Shown: one piece after another, positions 1-8,133 of the stretch
Layout: each line of letters begins with the position of its first letter
How positions within the stretch are numbered: position 1 is the first letter of the stretch
NCBI GenBank assembly: GCA_021791055.1
Contig: JAJYXI010000012.1
Coordinates: 14,865-70,842, forward strand
Length of the DNA: 55,978 nucleotides
Direction: 5' to 3'
Source: Nitrospirota bacterium
GTDB lineage: Bacteria > Nitrospirota > Thermodesulfovibrionia > Thermodesulfovibrionales > Dissulfurispiraceae
Program-made: the position numbers and the translations under genes
Notes under the pieces: generated by a model
Told to the model about the DNA's origin: nothing
Seen by the model: the letters and a program-made list of their open reading frames with translations, nothing else
Database searches by the model: none

Positions 1-536
1 CCTGATACTGCAAATACCTCAAATCCATCAGCAAGCCTCTTAACTGCCTGATGATGGGAAGAATTGACACTAAAAGTTGAAGGCTGCAGGTCAAGGACTG
101 AAGGCTGAACAATCTTTATATCATGACCTCCGCTTCTATGATTTATATCGCCCTCCACCTGAGCTTCTATATCTTGATAAAGACTCCCTCCAAAGGCGAC
201 ATTGGCAAGCTGCATGCCATAACATATGGCTAAAACAGGCTTCTGCCTTTTTACAACCTCTTTTAAAAGGGATATCTCAAAATCACTTCTCTCCTTCCTT
301 ACAATCTTCAAGCATTCCAAAGGCACAGAAATATCTTCGCCGTAATATTCAGGCGGCAGGTCGTCTCCTCCGGGCAATAAAAGACCATCAATAAAGTCGG
401 CAATCTGGCTGATATCACCCGTTGGCGCTAAAATTAGAGGCAAGCCGCCGCTTTTCTCAACAGCAGATACATAATCCTGCCTGAGTTTGAATATCTGCTC
501 ATCCATGTCGCAAGTTATGCCAATAATCGGCTTCAT
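1..536 (-). CDS. Class I glutamine amidotransferase, gamma-glutamyl-GABA hydrolase type (peptidase C26), 3' end outside window
   Basis: The minus-strand frame from ATG at 536 stays open to the window edge (about 178 residues). It begins KPIIGITCDMD, has LLLPGGDDLPPEYYG, then a nucleophile elbow AICYGMQLANV holding the catalytic Cys, and near the edge SSHHQAVKRLADG with the expected His region. The family cleaves gamma-glutamyl amides in the cytoplasm; the last 50 or so residues are missing. The start overlaps the stop of the upstream D-aminoacylase by 4 bp (ATGA), so the two are probably co-translated and may act in turn on acylated or gamma-glutamyl amino compounds (inference). A CTGAAGGCTG-type repeat (about 77-115) lies in frame shortly before the His region. 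The exact substrate is not known. Confidence 0.8.
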   Translation of the reverse strand, partial: MKPIIGITCDMDEQIFKLRQDYVSAVEKSGGLPLILAPTGDISQIADFIDGLLLPGGDDLPPEYYGEDISVPLECLKIVRKERSDFEISLLKEVVKRQKPVLAICYGMQLANVAFGGSLYQDIEAQVEGDINHRSGGHDIKIVQPSVLDLQPSTFSVNSSHHQAVKRLADGFEVFAVS

Positions 537-2131
537 ATAATTCGTCCGGAAAGGCCTCCTGTAAACTCCCCTTCTCTCAATGCCATTGTCCCATTAACAA
601 AAACATATTCGATGCCTTCGGACTTCTTATAAGCCTCTTTGAATGTTGCCGTATCAATAATCTTATCATAGTCGAATATAACGATATCGGCATAAAAGCC
701 CTCTTTTATGAGACCGCGCCCTTTAAGTCCGAAGGTTAAGGCAGGAAGATAGGTCATCTTTTTTATTGCCTCTGAAAGGGACAAGATACCTCCATCCCTC
801 ACATATTTGCCGACAAACCTCGTGAAACTCCCGAATGCCCTCGGGTGAGGTCTTCCCGTACAGGTCTGCCCTGAAAAAGACCTGACAGAACTGTCGGAGC
901 CTATCATTGCGTAGGGAAGAGTTAAAAATCTCTTCAGATTATCCTCATTCATGGAAAAAAATATTGCCCCTGCCCTTACCTTCTCATCTATAAGAATATC
1001 AAACAGGGCATCTATTGGGCTTTTCCCTATCTTCATTGCAATATCGAAAATACTCTCCCCTTCCATCCATTTATTTTCGGATTTTGTAACAGATGAAATA
1101 TAAATGCCTTTCCAATAATTATCATCCCTAAAACCAATTTCTGATTTAATTTTCTTTGCAGTATCCGCATCTTTAAGCCTCCTCAACTCCTCCTCTGCTC
1201 CGCCATCATACACCCATGATGGTAAAATCGTATCGAGGTCTGTACTGGCTGCAATATAGGGGTATCTGTCACAGGTTAAACGAACCCCCTCCTTTCTCGC
1301 ACTTTCAATTAATTCGATGGCGCTATCCACCTTCCACCAGTTCCTCTTCCCAGCGGTCTTTATATGCGAGATATGGACATTTACTCCTGCGCCCTTCCCT
1401 ATCATGATAACCTCCTCAATTGCTTCAGTAAGGGCATCGCCTTCGCTCCTCATGTGAGTGGCATAAATTCCAACCCCTCCTTGCCCCCCCTTGGTGAGGG
1501 GGGGATTTGGGGGGGTAGACAAAACCTTAGATAGTTCTATGAGTTCTCCTGTTTTAGAATATACGCCCGGCGGGTATATTAGTCCTGTTGAAAGTCCCTT
1601 TGCTCCGTCTCTTACCGCATCCGATAAGAGACGCTTCATCTCATTGAGGGCATTTTCGTCAGGAGCAGCGTCTTTGTAACCAATTACAGATGCCCTTATA
1701 TTCCCGTGACCGCACAATGTCCCAAAATTTATCGCAATACCCTTGCTTTTTAAAATATTAAAATACTCGCTGAAGGTCGACCATCTCTCCTTTATTCCAA
1801 GCTCCTTTAAATCCGCCTCTCTGTGTTCAAATGCCTCTCCATAAAGCGGTGCAGCAGAAAGTCCGCAATTGCCGTTTATCTCGGTAGTAACACCCTGAGA
1901 CAGCTTTCCCTCAGCCCTCCCATCAGCAAGGATTGTAAATTCCGAATGGGCATGTGCATCAATAAAGCCGGGTGATACAACAAGGCCTTTTGCATCAATC
2001 ACGGCTCTGGCAGGGACTTCCCCATCGCCAATATAGGTTATCCTGTCCCCATATATACCTATACTGGTTTCGACAGGTTCGGAGCCGCTGCCGTCAAAAA
2101 CAACTCCATTTCTAACAAGATAATCAATCAT
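533..2131 (-). CDS. N-acyl-D-amino-acid deacylase (D-aminoacylase), amidohydrolase superfamily
   Basis: 532 residues, normal for the family. The N-terminal beta domain ends in VVSPGFIDAHAHSEF, where HAH binds metal. Further family landmarks are TEINGNCGLS, CGHGNIR, ATHMRSEGD, HISHIKTAGK, CDRYPYIAAST and MIGSDSS, and the C-terminus has the GLIKEGFYADIVIFD segment that closes the beta domain. The enzyme hydrolyses N-acyl-D-amino acids (or related D-peptide derivatives) in the cytoplasm. At about residues 204-221 a STPPNPPLTKGGQGG stretch is encoded by a C-rich/G-rich repeat and is not part of the fold. It is followed by the amidotransferase with a 4-bp overlap. The substrate range cannot be read from sequence. 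Confidence 0.88.
   Translation of the reverse strand: MIDYLVRNGVVFDGSGSEPVETSIGIYGDRITYIGDGEVPARAVIDAKGLVVSPGFIDAHAHSEFTILADGRAEGKLSQGVTTEINGNCGLSAAPLYGEAFEHREADLKELGIKERWSTFSEYFNILKSKGIAINFGTLCGHGNIRASVIGYKDAAPDENALNEMKRLLSDAVRDGAKGLSTGLIYPPGVYSKTGELIELSKVLSTPPNPPLTKGGQGGVGIYATHMRSEGDALTEAIEEVIMIGKGAGVNVHISHIKTAGKRNWWKVDSAIELIESARKEGVRLTCDRYPYIAASTDLDTILPSWVYDGGAEEELRRLKDADTAKKIKSEIGFRDDNYWKGIYISSVTKSENKWMEGESIFDIAMKIGKSPIDALFDILIDEKVRAGAIFFSMNEDNLKRFLTLPYAMIGSDSSVRSFSGQTCTGRPHPRAFGSFTRFVGKYVRDGGILSLSEAIKKMTYLPALTFGLKGRGLIKEGFYADIVIFDYDKIIDTATFKEAYKKSEGIEYVFVNGTMALREGEFTGGLSGRII
1470..1516. repeat. NPPLTKGG-type repeat inserted in frame in the D-aminoacylase gene
   Basis: A run of C-rich then G-rich sequence capable of forming a hairpin (CCCCCCC...GGGGGGG). 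In the gene's frame it encodes NPPLTKGGQGG. A related, longer copy lies at 26114-26191 inside pmbA. It keeps the reading frame open. Confidence 0.75.
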
Positions 2132-2258
2132 ATTTCTACCTCTCAGTTATTACATTTTAACACTTTATAAAGCCCCCCATTTCCTTGACAAAAACCGGAT
2201 TTAACCGTTATAGTAATCAACTTAACGCTACTTTTACTGGATTTTTTCGTTTCAGACT

Positions 2259-2777
2259 ATGAAGGTCATAATTTCAGAGATTCCCGAAGAAGGGATAGAG
2301 ATTGAATTAACGGAGAGGATTTCATCTGACGAATCTATAAAACTATTGTCTCCTGTACGCGCCTCTCTCAGGATCGACAAAAAGGGTCCGGAGGTTATTG
2401 TAACAGGAACTGCAAGCGGAGATGTCGAGCTGCATTGCAGCAGATGCCTGAAAATATTCGATATGAATGTCGATTCGCAGATAAATGTTGTTTATCATCC
2501 TGCTACGGAGATTAATAAAGAGGAGCATTACGAACTGAAGGGTGACGAGCTCGACACGGGATTCTATAAGAATGACACTCTCGATACAGATGATTTATTA
2601 CGAGAGCAGTTAATGCTGAATGTTCCAATGAAACCGCTGTGTTCACCAGATTGCAAGGGATTATGCCCCAAATGCGGTGCTGATTTAAATGTCACGCAGT
2701 GTAATTGTGTGACATCGGAGATAGATTCAAGATTAGCAGTATTAAAGCGGCTATTAGAAAAAAAGAGTAAAACATAA
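2259..2777 (+). CDS. yceD: YceD/DUF177 family protein (23S rRNA accumulation protein)
   Basis: 172 residues. It has the family's cysteine pattern: HCSRCLKIF in the middle and a C-terminal cluster CSPDCKGLCPKCG...QCNC, probably a zinc site. YceD proteins help 23S rRNA accumulate and are almost always encoded directly before rpmF and the plsX-fabH genes, exactly as here. The start ATG at 2259 follows a weak ribosome-binding site; upstream lies 127 bp of spacer between divergent genes that should hold the promoter of this operon. No oddity seen. Confidence 0.88.
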   Translation: MKVIISEIPEEGIEIELTERISSDESIKLLSPVRASLRIDKKGPEVIVTGTASGDVELHCSRCLKIFDMNVDSQINVVYHPATEINKEEHYELKGDELDTGFYKNDTLDTDDLLREQLMLNVPMKPLCSPDCKGLCPKCGADLNVTQCNCVTSEIDSRLAVLKRLLEKKSKT

Positions 2778-2790
2778 AAATCAGAGGGAT

Positions 2791-2815
2791 ATCATAATGG
2801 GGACAAAGTCCCCTT
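2791..2815. other. Short GGGGAC...GTCCCC hairpin between yceD and rpmF
   Basis: GGGGAC-AAA-GTCCCC can fold into a 6-bp stem in the 62-bp gap between yceD and rpmF. There is no T-run, so it is not a standard terminator; it may be a processing or attenuation hairpin or a degenerate repeat copy. Confidence 0.35.
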
Positions 2816-2839
2816 ATGCCCCGGAGAAAGGAGTAAGCA

Positions 2840-3028
2840 ATGGCAAACCCAACTCACCGCCATTCAAGGTCAAGAAGAGACAAGAGAAGGGCCAACTGGA
2901 AGGGCCAGCTTCCAAACCTCGTGGAGTGCCCTGATTGCAAAGAATTAAAGCTTTCGCACAGGGCATGCATCAATTGCGGCTCTTACAACGGCAAAAAGAT
3001 ACTTGAGGTAGTCTCTAAAGAACTATGA
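2840..3028 (+). CDS. rpmF: 50S ribosomal protein L32
   Basis: 62 residues starting MANPTHRHSRSRRDKRR, the standard basic N-terminus of L32, with the zinc-ribbon cysteines CPDCKELK and CINCGSYNG. It is a structural component of the large ribosomal subunit. A strong ribosome-binding site (GGAGAAAGGAG) lies upstream. Its stop overlaps the plsX start by 4 bp (ATGA), so L32 and phospholipid synthesis genes are translationally linked, a widespread arrangement. Confidence 0.96.
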   Translation: MANPTHRHSRSRRDKRRANWKGQLPNLVECPDCKELKLSHRACINCGSYNGKKILEVVSKEL

Positions 3029-4080
3029 AAGTTGCCCTCGATGCGATGGGGGGTGACTTTGCTCCTGATGTAACAATAGCAGGAGCCATAGAGGCCGTTA
3101 GCGAGTATGATACTGAGGTTATACTTGTAGGGGATAAACAAAAATTAAGCGAATCTCTCCGGAATAAACGCTACCCCTCAGACAGAATATCCATCCATCA
3201 TGCATCCGAAGTTGTAGAGATGCATGAATCGCCTTCTGTTGCCCTCAGGAGAAAAAAAGATTCATCCATACGCAGGGCAGTAGAGCTTGTAAAAAACGGT
3301 GGAGCCGATGCCGCAGTCAGCGCCGGACATTCGGGAGTTGCAATGGCAACAGCCCTGTTTTTGCTCGGGAAGCTGCCAAATGTCGACAGGCCGGCTATAG
3401 CGACTATAATGCCTTCATTGACCGGATACTTTCTTCTTATCGATGCAGGCGCAAATGTAGACTGCAAGCCTGAAAACCTTCTCGAATTTGCCCATATGGG
3501 AAATGCCTATTATAAAGCCATCTTTGACATGCCATCTCCACGAATCGCACTTTTGAGCATAGGTGAGGAAGATACAAAAGGCAATGAATTGACAAAAGAG
3601 GCATTCAAGTTTTTAAAAAGCGCAGACCTGAACTTCATAGGAAATATCGAGGGTAAAGATGTATTTTCAGGGAATGCCGATATAATTGTGTGTGACGGCT
3701 TCATAGGGAACATTGTCTTAAAAGTAAGCGAAGGGCTTGCTGAAACAATCATGAAGATGCTAAAAAGAGAGATTGCCAATGTAACTACAGGCAAGCTCGG
3801 CTATTTGATGATAAAGCCTGCCATCAGAAACTTCAAAAAAAAGACGGACTATTCCGAATATGGAGGAGCGCCTCTCCTCGGCATTAACGGAACATGCATA
3901 ATAAGCCACGGCCGTTCTTCAGCAAGGGCCATAAAGAACGCCATAAAGGTTGCCGGAGAGATGGCAAAGAAAAAGGTTCACGAAATAATTGCAAATGCCT
4001 TGAGTAAGGGCTCCCATGGAGGTTTTTCAGAGAAAAACTTTCATGGGATTAAAGAGGATATCTCCTATGTTAAGGGCTAA
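3025..4080 (+). CDS. plsX: Phosphate acyltransferase PlsX
   Basis: 351 residues, full length. It starts MKVALDAMGGDFAPDVTIAGA, the PlsX signature, and contains DAAVSAGHSGVAMA, ANVDCKPENLLEFA and YGGAPLLGINGTCIISHG. It converts acyl-ACP to acyl-phosphate for PlsY in phospholipid synthesis and is a peripheral membrane enzyme. It overlaps rpmF by 4 bp and its 3' end overlaps the preferred fabH start by 14 bp, consistent with one operon. Confidence 0.96.
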   Translation: MKVALDAMGGDFAPDVTIAGAIEAVSEYDTEVILVGDKQKLSESLRNKRYPSDRISIHHASEVVEMHESPSVALRRKKDSSIRRAVELVKNGGADAAVSAGHSGVAMATALFLLGKLPNVDRPAIATIMPSLTGYFLLIDAGANVDCKPENLLEFAHMGNAYYKAIFDMPSPRIALLSIGEEDTKGNELTKEAFKFLKSADLNFIGNIEGKDVFSGNADIIVCDGFIGNIVLKVSEGLAETIMKMLKREIANVTTGKLGYLMIKPAIRNFKKKTDYSEYGGAPLLGINGTCIISHGRSSARAIKNAIKVAGEMAKKKVHEIIANALSKGSHGGFSEKNFHGIKEDISYVKG

Positions 4081-5047
4081 AATCATCGCTACAGGCTCAT
4101 ATGCGCCTGACAAAAAACTCACAAACTTCGACCTCGAAAAGATGGTTGACACCTCGGATGATTGGATTACAGAAAGGACAGGCATAAAAGAGAGGAGAAT
4201 CGCCGGCGAAAAACAGTCAACTTCTGACCTTGCGTATGAGGCGTCAAAAATAGCGCTAAAACAGGCCGGTCTCAAAGCAAGGGATATAGACCTTATAATA
4301 GTGGCGACAGTAACAGGCGATATGCCTATTCCATCAACCGCCTGTCTGCTCCAGAACCACCTCGATGCAAAAAAGGCTGCTGCCTTTGACATTAATGCTG
4401 CATGCTCAGGTTTTATCTACGGCTTATCCGTTGCGGACAGCTTTATAAAATCAGGCACTTACAAAAGAATCCTCTTGGTGGGTGCAGAAGCATTGTCAAA
4501 ATTCACTGACTGGGAAGACAGGGCAACCTGTGTCTTATTCGGTGATGGAGCAGGAGCAGTCGTCCTCGAAGCAACAAATGGCGAAAGCGGAGTAATATCC
4601 ACGCATCTTCATTCTGACGGCAGCTTATGGGAATTGTTAAACCTTCCAGGAGGCGGCTCAAAAAATCCTCCATCAAAAGAAACCATAAATAAAAAACTCC
4701 ATTTCTTAAAGATGAAGGGAAACGAGACATTTAAAGTTGCTGTCAGAACACTCGAAAGTCTCGTTGTAGACACCCTGAAGGCTAATAATTTAAAGCCGTC
4801 ACAGCTTTCAGCCCTCATACCCCATCAGGCAAATCTCAGGATAATTCAGGCAACAGCAAACAGGCTGGGTCTATCCATGGACAAGGTCGTTGTCAATCTC
4901 GACAGATACGGCAATACATCGGCAGCATCCATTCCCATTGCCCTTGACGAAGCCGTGCGTATAGGGAGGATTAGAGAAGGGGATTATGTATTGCTTGAGG
5001 CCTTCGGCGGCGGACTCACATGGGCATCCGCCCTTATTAAGTGGTAA
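4067..5047 (+). CDS. fabH: Beta-ketoacyl-ACP synthase III (FabH)
   Basis: The ATG at 4067 (MLRAKIIATGSYAPDK) was chosen over the in-frame ATG at 4016 because AGAGGA lies 6-7 bases before it and homologues start here; this gives 326 residues. The catalytic triad is visible: Cys in FDINAACSGFIYG, His in PHQANLRII and Asn in YGNTSAASIPIALDEA. It starts fatty acid synthesis by condensing acetyl-CoA with malonyl-ACP. It is the last gene of the yceD-rpmF-plsX-fabH run and converges with the kinase gene only 8 bp away, with no obvious terminator between them. Confidence 0.95.
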   Translation: MLRAKIIATGSYAPDKKLTNFDLEKMVDTSDDWITERTGIKERRIAGEKQSTSDLAYEASKIALKQAGLKARDIDLIIVATVTGDMPIPSTACLLQNHLDAKKAAAFDINAACSGFIYGLSVADSFIKSGTYKRILLVGAEALSKFTDWEDRATCVLFGDGAGAVVLEATNGESGVISTHLHSDGSLWELLNLPGGGSKNPPSKETINKKLHFLKMKGNETFKVAVRTLESLVVDTLKANNLKPSQLSALIPHQANLRIIQATANRLGLSMDKVVVNLDRYGNTSAASIPIALDEAVRIGRIREGDYVLLEAFGGGLTWASALIKW

Positions 5048-5055
5048 AAGTTTTT

Positions 5056-6591
5056 TTATTTCTTCTCTATCCATCTTACAGGAAATATCATCTTGAATGT
5101 TGTGCCCTTTCCAATCTCGCTTTCTACCTTTATCTCGCCGAGATGCTCCGACACTATCTGCTTTACCAGAGGCAGACCCATTCCAAACCTGAACAGCTTT
5201 GTGCTGAAAAACGGGTCGAATATCCTTCCTATATCCTCCTTTGGAATACCCAACCCTGTATCAGAAATGGCAAGCATGACCTTTTCGTCATCTCCAGCGG
5301 TCGTAACCGTTATCCTGCCTCCTTCGGGAGTTGCTTCTATGGCATTTCTTATAATATGGAAAATTGCTGCCCTTAATAAATTCTTTTGTGTGTTTATCTT
5401 CAAGGGATGCTCTGCAAGACTAACAGAAATCTTTACATCCTTTTCATCTGCCTCTTTCTCAACAATGGAAACAACACCTCTTACAATCTCATTGATATCC
5501 TCATATCTGAACCTCGACTGTTTGCTTTTAAGAATAGCTTCAAAGTCCTTAACTATGGACTCAAGCTTTTCGGACTCATCAATAACATCCTTAAGGTTTT
5601 CTTCCAATTTTTCGGATACCTCTTCTTTCTCGATCATCCGCTTGCATGTCCAGCCAATCACGGCAGCAGGATTCCTAACCCTGTCGGCAACAGTCAATGC
5701 CATGAGGCTCATTGTCCTTTCAGCCACCATGGTCTCGAGTTCCTGATTCAGTTCTGTCAAATCCGTATTAATGGTCTCAATCCTTTTTTTGTCCCCCAGC
5801 ATTTTAAGATAAGACGAATATGCCCTGAAAAAGAAAAGGCTGACAGTGCCTATAACGGCAAAGGTAAAGGTAATAAAGCTTCCGCTATACGGGTCTATAG
5901 ACTTCCATATATGTTCGTATCCTGCAGCTACCAGGGCGGGTTGGAGAATGTGCCCCAATGACCTCGATATGGAAAAAACAACATAGGATGTGGAAAGCCA
6001 CAGCAGATAACTCCACAGCACATTGCCTTTGTCTTTTCTGTAAAGACTTAAAGCGGTAATCAAGCTCATTACAGAGAGCAGCAGCATCACAAATGCGCCT
6101 GCTACTTCGGAAAATAAAATAGGGAATAAAGGCAAAAGGGCAGTTGCAGAAACTGTGGATTTCTCTTCCTTTAGATGTTCCCTAAGCCCCAGATAAAGGA
6201 AGAGGATTGCAGAGAAGATAAGAAAGAACTCATACCTTGTAATGTAGTAGATATATTCCTTGCCTTCAACAGCCACCCCTCTAAAAAAATAATCCAAGCC
6301 TTCCCTGCTTCCGATTATCTGTGTCTTTTCGATCCAGAATTCGGTGATGTGTCCTATAAATGTATCCAGATTCCATAAGGCGAAAAACAGCTCGGCAAGG
6401 AGTATGTATCTCCAGCCTTTTGCCTTTTGTAGATTGTGATGTACTATAGTCCATATAATGAATATGCAGGAGACAAAGAAATACACATGTCCAATCTGGT
6501 GTATGTAGATTCCCGGATAAGCGTGAGGGACAAATGCCCATGCATTTGCAGGGATTAAGGACAGGAGAAATCCTAAAATAAAGATTTTCAT
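5056..6591 (-). CDS. Membrane sensor histidine kinase-like protein lacking the usual phospho-His
   Basis: 511 residues. The first 260 hold a signal-like start and about seven to eight hydrophobic segments, then a coiled coil (about 265-290, ending ELETMVAERT). The dimerisation helix reads ALTVADRVRNPAAVIG; compared with the usual AHEIRNPL box, the phospho-accepting His is Asp. The ATPase domain is intact: N box IIRNAIEATPEGG, G1 DTGLGIPKEDIG, F box FDPFFSTK, G2 FGMGLPLVKQI. It may sense something in the membrane, but phosphotransfer through the usual site looks impossible. No response regulator is adjacent. Its stop is 8 bp from fabH on the other strand and its start overlaps the DedA-like gene stop by 4 bp. 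Confidence 0.82.
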   Translation of the reverse strand: MKIFILGFLLSLIPANAWAFVPHAYPGIYIHQIGHVYFFVSCIFIIWTIVHHNLQKAKGWRYILLAELFFALWNLDTFIGHITEFWIEKTQIIGSREGLDYFFRGVAVEGKEYIYYITRYEFFLIFSAILFLYLGLREHLKEEKSTVSATALLPLFPILFSEVAGAFVMLLLSVMSLITALSLYRKDKGNVLWSYLLWLSTSYVVFSISRSLGHILQPALVAAGYEHIWKSIDPYSGSFITFTFAVIGTVSLFFFRAYSSYLKMLGDKKRIETINTDLTELNQELETMVAERTMSLMALTVADRVRNPAAVIGWTCKRMIEKEEVSEKLEENLKDVIDESEKLESIVKDFEAILKSKQSRFRYEDINEIVRGVVSIVEKEADEKDVKISVSLAEHPLKINTQKNLLRAAIFHIIRNAIEATPEGGRITVTTAGDDEKVMLAISDTGLGIPKEDIGRIFDPFFSTKLFRFGMGLPLVKQIVSEHLGEIKVESEIGKGTTFKMIFPVRWIEKK

Positions 6592-7319
6592 AGGTCTTGC
6601 TTGCCTGACTTCTTTGCCTTTTTTCTCTTATAGTCCATAATATGCCATATCCTGAACAACCTTTCAAGTTTGTCCTTGTATGCCATAGCAATAAAAACAA
6701 CAATCAGGGCAACCCCCACAAGGATAGAAAACCTTCCATACTGTTGATGCCTTATATAGTCTCCTCCAAGTGTCAGCAAAATAGTGCCGAACAGCCTTCC
6801 TGTTCCTCCTATCACAAGAAATTCCATTGTGGAGAGATGCCCCAGTCCAAGGATGTAACATAAATAATCCTTTGGAAATCCGGGAATTAAAAACAGCAGG
6901 AAAACAAGGAATGCCCCCTTGTGGTGGAGGAGATAATCAAATCTGTTCATTATGGCTTTGTCTACAAACCTGTCAACAAACGGCCTTCCGAATGTCCTTG
7001 CAAGGGCAAAGGCTATATAAGAGCCTATGGTCAATCCTATAGTGGATAGTATGACTCCAAGAATCGGGCCGTAAAGAAACCCCCCCAGAAGTCCTGTAAC
7101 CTCTCCGGGGATGGGCGATGCAACGACCTGTGCCACCTGAAGGAGTATGAATCCGATAAAAGCAGCAGGTCCGAGAGAATCCAGAAAGCGGAGCAGTCTC
7201 TCCCTGTTAAGGAAAAAATGGATTAAACCTGTCTTATAAAAAATTATTGTCAGCCCGCCGACAATAAGTATGAGTATTAAGGGTTTAACCCATATGTTAT
7301 TTTTGTTTATTAGTCTAAT
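6588..7319 (-). CDS. DedA/VTT-domain (TVP38/TMEM64-like) membrane protein, possible ATT start
   Basis: The conserved VTT domain includes SPIPGEVTGLLGGFLYGP, ALARTFGRPFVDRFV and FLLFLIPGFPKDYLCYILGL. The first ATG/GTG/TTG codon in frame is GTG at 7136, but that would begin inside the domain; the frame is open from 7325 and encodes a hydrophobic helix (WVKPLILILIVGGLTIIFY) and an amphipathic stretch normally present in the family. An ATT at 7319 preceded by AGAGG with 9-nt spacing is a candidate start, giving about 243 residues. The family acts as lipid or cation transport-related scramblase-like integral membrane protein. The gene is 16 bp downstream of the slipin gene. Confidence 0.78.
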   Translation of the reverse strand: MRLINKNNIWVKPLILILIVGGLTIIFYKTGLIHFFLNRERLLRFLDSLGPAAFIGFILLQVAQVVASPIPGEVTGLLGGFLYGPILGVILSTIGLTIGSYIAFALARTFGRPFVDRFVDKAIMNRFDYLLHHKGAFLVFLLFLIPGFPKDYLCYILGLGHLSTMEFLVIGGTGRLFGTILLTLGGDYIRHQQYGRFSILVGVALIVVFIAMAYKDKLERLFRIWHIMDYKRKKAKKSGKQDL

Positions 7320-7335
7320 ATCCTCTTACCTCTAC

Positions 7336-8103
7336 TTATTTTCCTGCTCCAGTCTTCTCAAGAAATGTCTTTATCAGGTCTATAGGAATAGGGAAGATTA
7401 TTGTTGAGTTCTTCTCGGTTGCAATCTCTGTCAAGGTCTGCAGGTATCTGAGCTGAAGGGTTGCAGGCTCTGATGAGATAATCTTGGCTGCGTCTGCCAA
7501 TTTCTGTGATGCCTGAAATTCACCCTCGGCATGTATTATCTTGGCCCTTCTCTCCCTCTCTGCCTCTGCCTGCTTTGCTATTGCCCTGAGCATCTCTGAC
7601 GGCAGGTCAACATTCTTTACCTCTACTGCTGTAACCTTAACGCCCCAGGGCTCTGTCTGGGTATCAATCACCTTCTGGAGCTCTGCATTAAGCTCATCCC
7701 TCTTTGTGAGCAGATCATCGAGCTGGCTCTGACCTAAAATGCTTCTCAGAGTAGTCTGTGCAATCAGGGATGTAGCATAATAAAAATCCTCAACTTCTGT
7801 TACCGCTTTTACGGGATCCATTGGCCTGAAGTAAACAACAGCATTAACCTTAACAGTGATGTTGTCCTTTGTGATAATATCCTGAGACGGAACATCCATC
7901 GTCACTGTCCTCAGACTCACCTTAACCAGCTTATCAATAATAGGCCATATGATTACGAGTCCAGGACCTTTTACAGGAATGACCCGTCCAAGCCTGAAGA
8001 CAACACCCCTCTCGTATTCCTTCAGAATCTTAATTGCACTCGAAAGAAAATAGATAACCAGAAATACTACAAACAGAAATGTCATAAATGACGGTCCAAA
8101 CAT
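7336..8103 (-). CDS. Slipin / stomatin-like SPFH-domain membrane protein
   Basis: Start taken at 8103 ([14 protein letters not shown]); the ATG 18 bp further up lies at the ribosome-binding site GGGGGA. 255 residues: one N-terminal membrane anchor, then the SPFH core with [35 protein letters not shown] and the alanine/glutamate-rich helix [26 protein letters not shown] proteins oligomerise on the inner membrane and support proteases or membrane domains. No NfeD partner is adjacent, which is unusual for bacterial slipins; the neighbour is the DedA-like membrane protein. Confidence 0.9.
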   Translation of the reverse strand: MFGPSFMTFLFVVFLVIYFLSSAIKILKEYERGVVFRLGRVIPVKGPGLVIIWPIIDKLVKVSLRTVTMDVPSQDIITKDNITVKVNAVVYFRPMDPVKAVTEVEDFYYATSLIAQTTLRSILGQSQLDDLLTKRDELNAELQKVIDTQTEPWGVKVTAVEVKNVDLPSEMLRAIAKQAEAERERRAKIIHAEGEFQASQKLADAAKIISSEPATLQLRYLQTLTEIATEKNSTIIFPIPIDLIKTFLEKTGAGK

Positions 8104-8133
8104 AATGTGTCCCCCTTTCAATCGTTTTATTAA

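Noticed and set aside
77-394. 105-codon plus-strand ORF at the left edge
   Set aside because: Opposite strand of the C26 amidotransferase, whose motifs are clear.
5093-5961. Long plus-strand ORFs opposite the sensor kinase
   Set aside because: Antisense shadows over the conserved ATPase domain.
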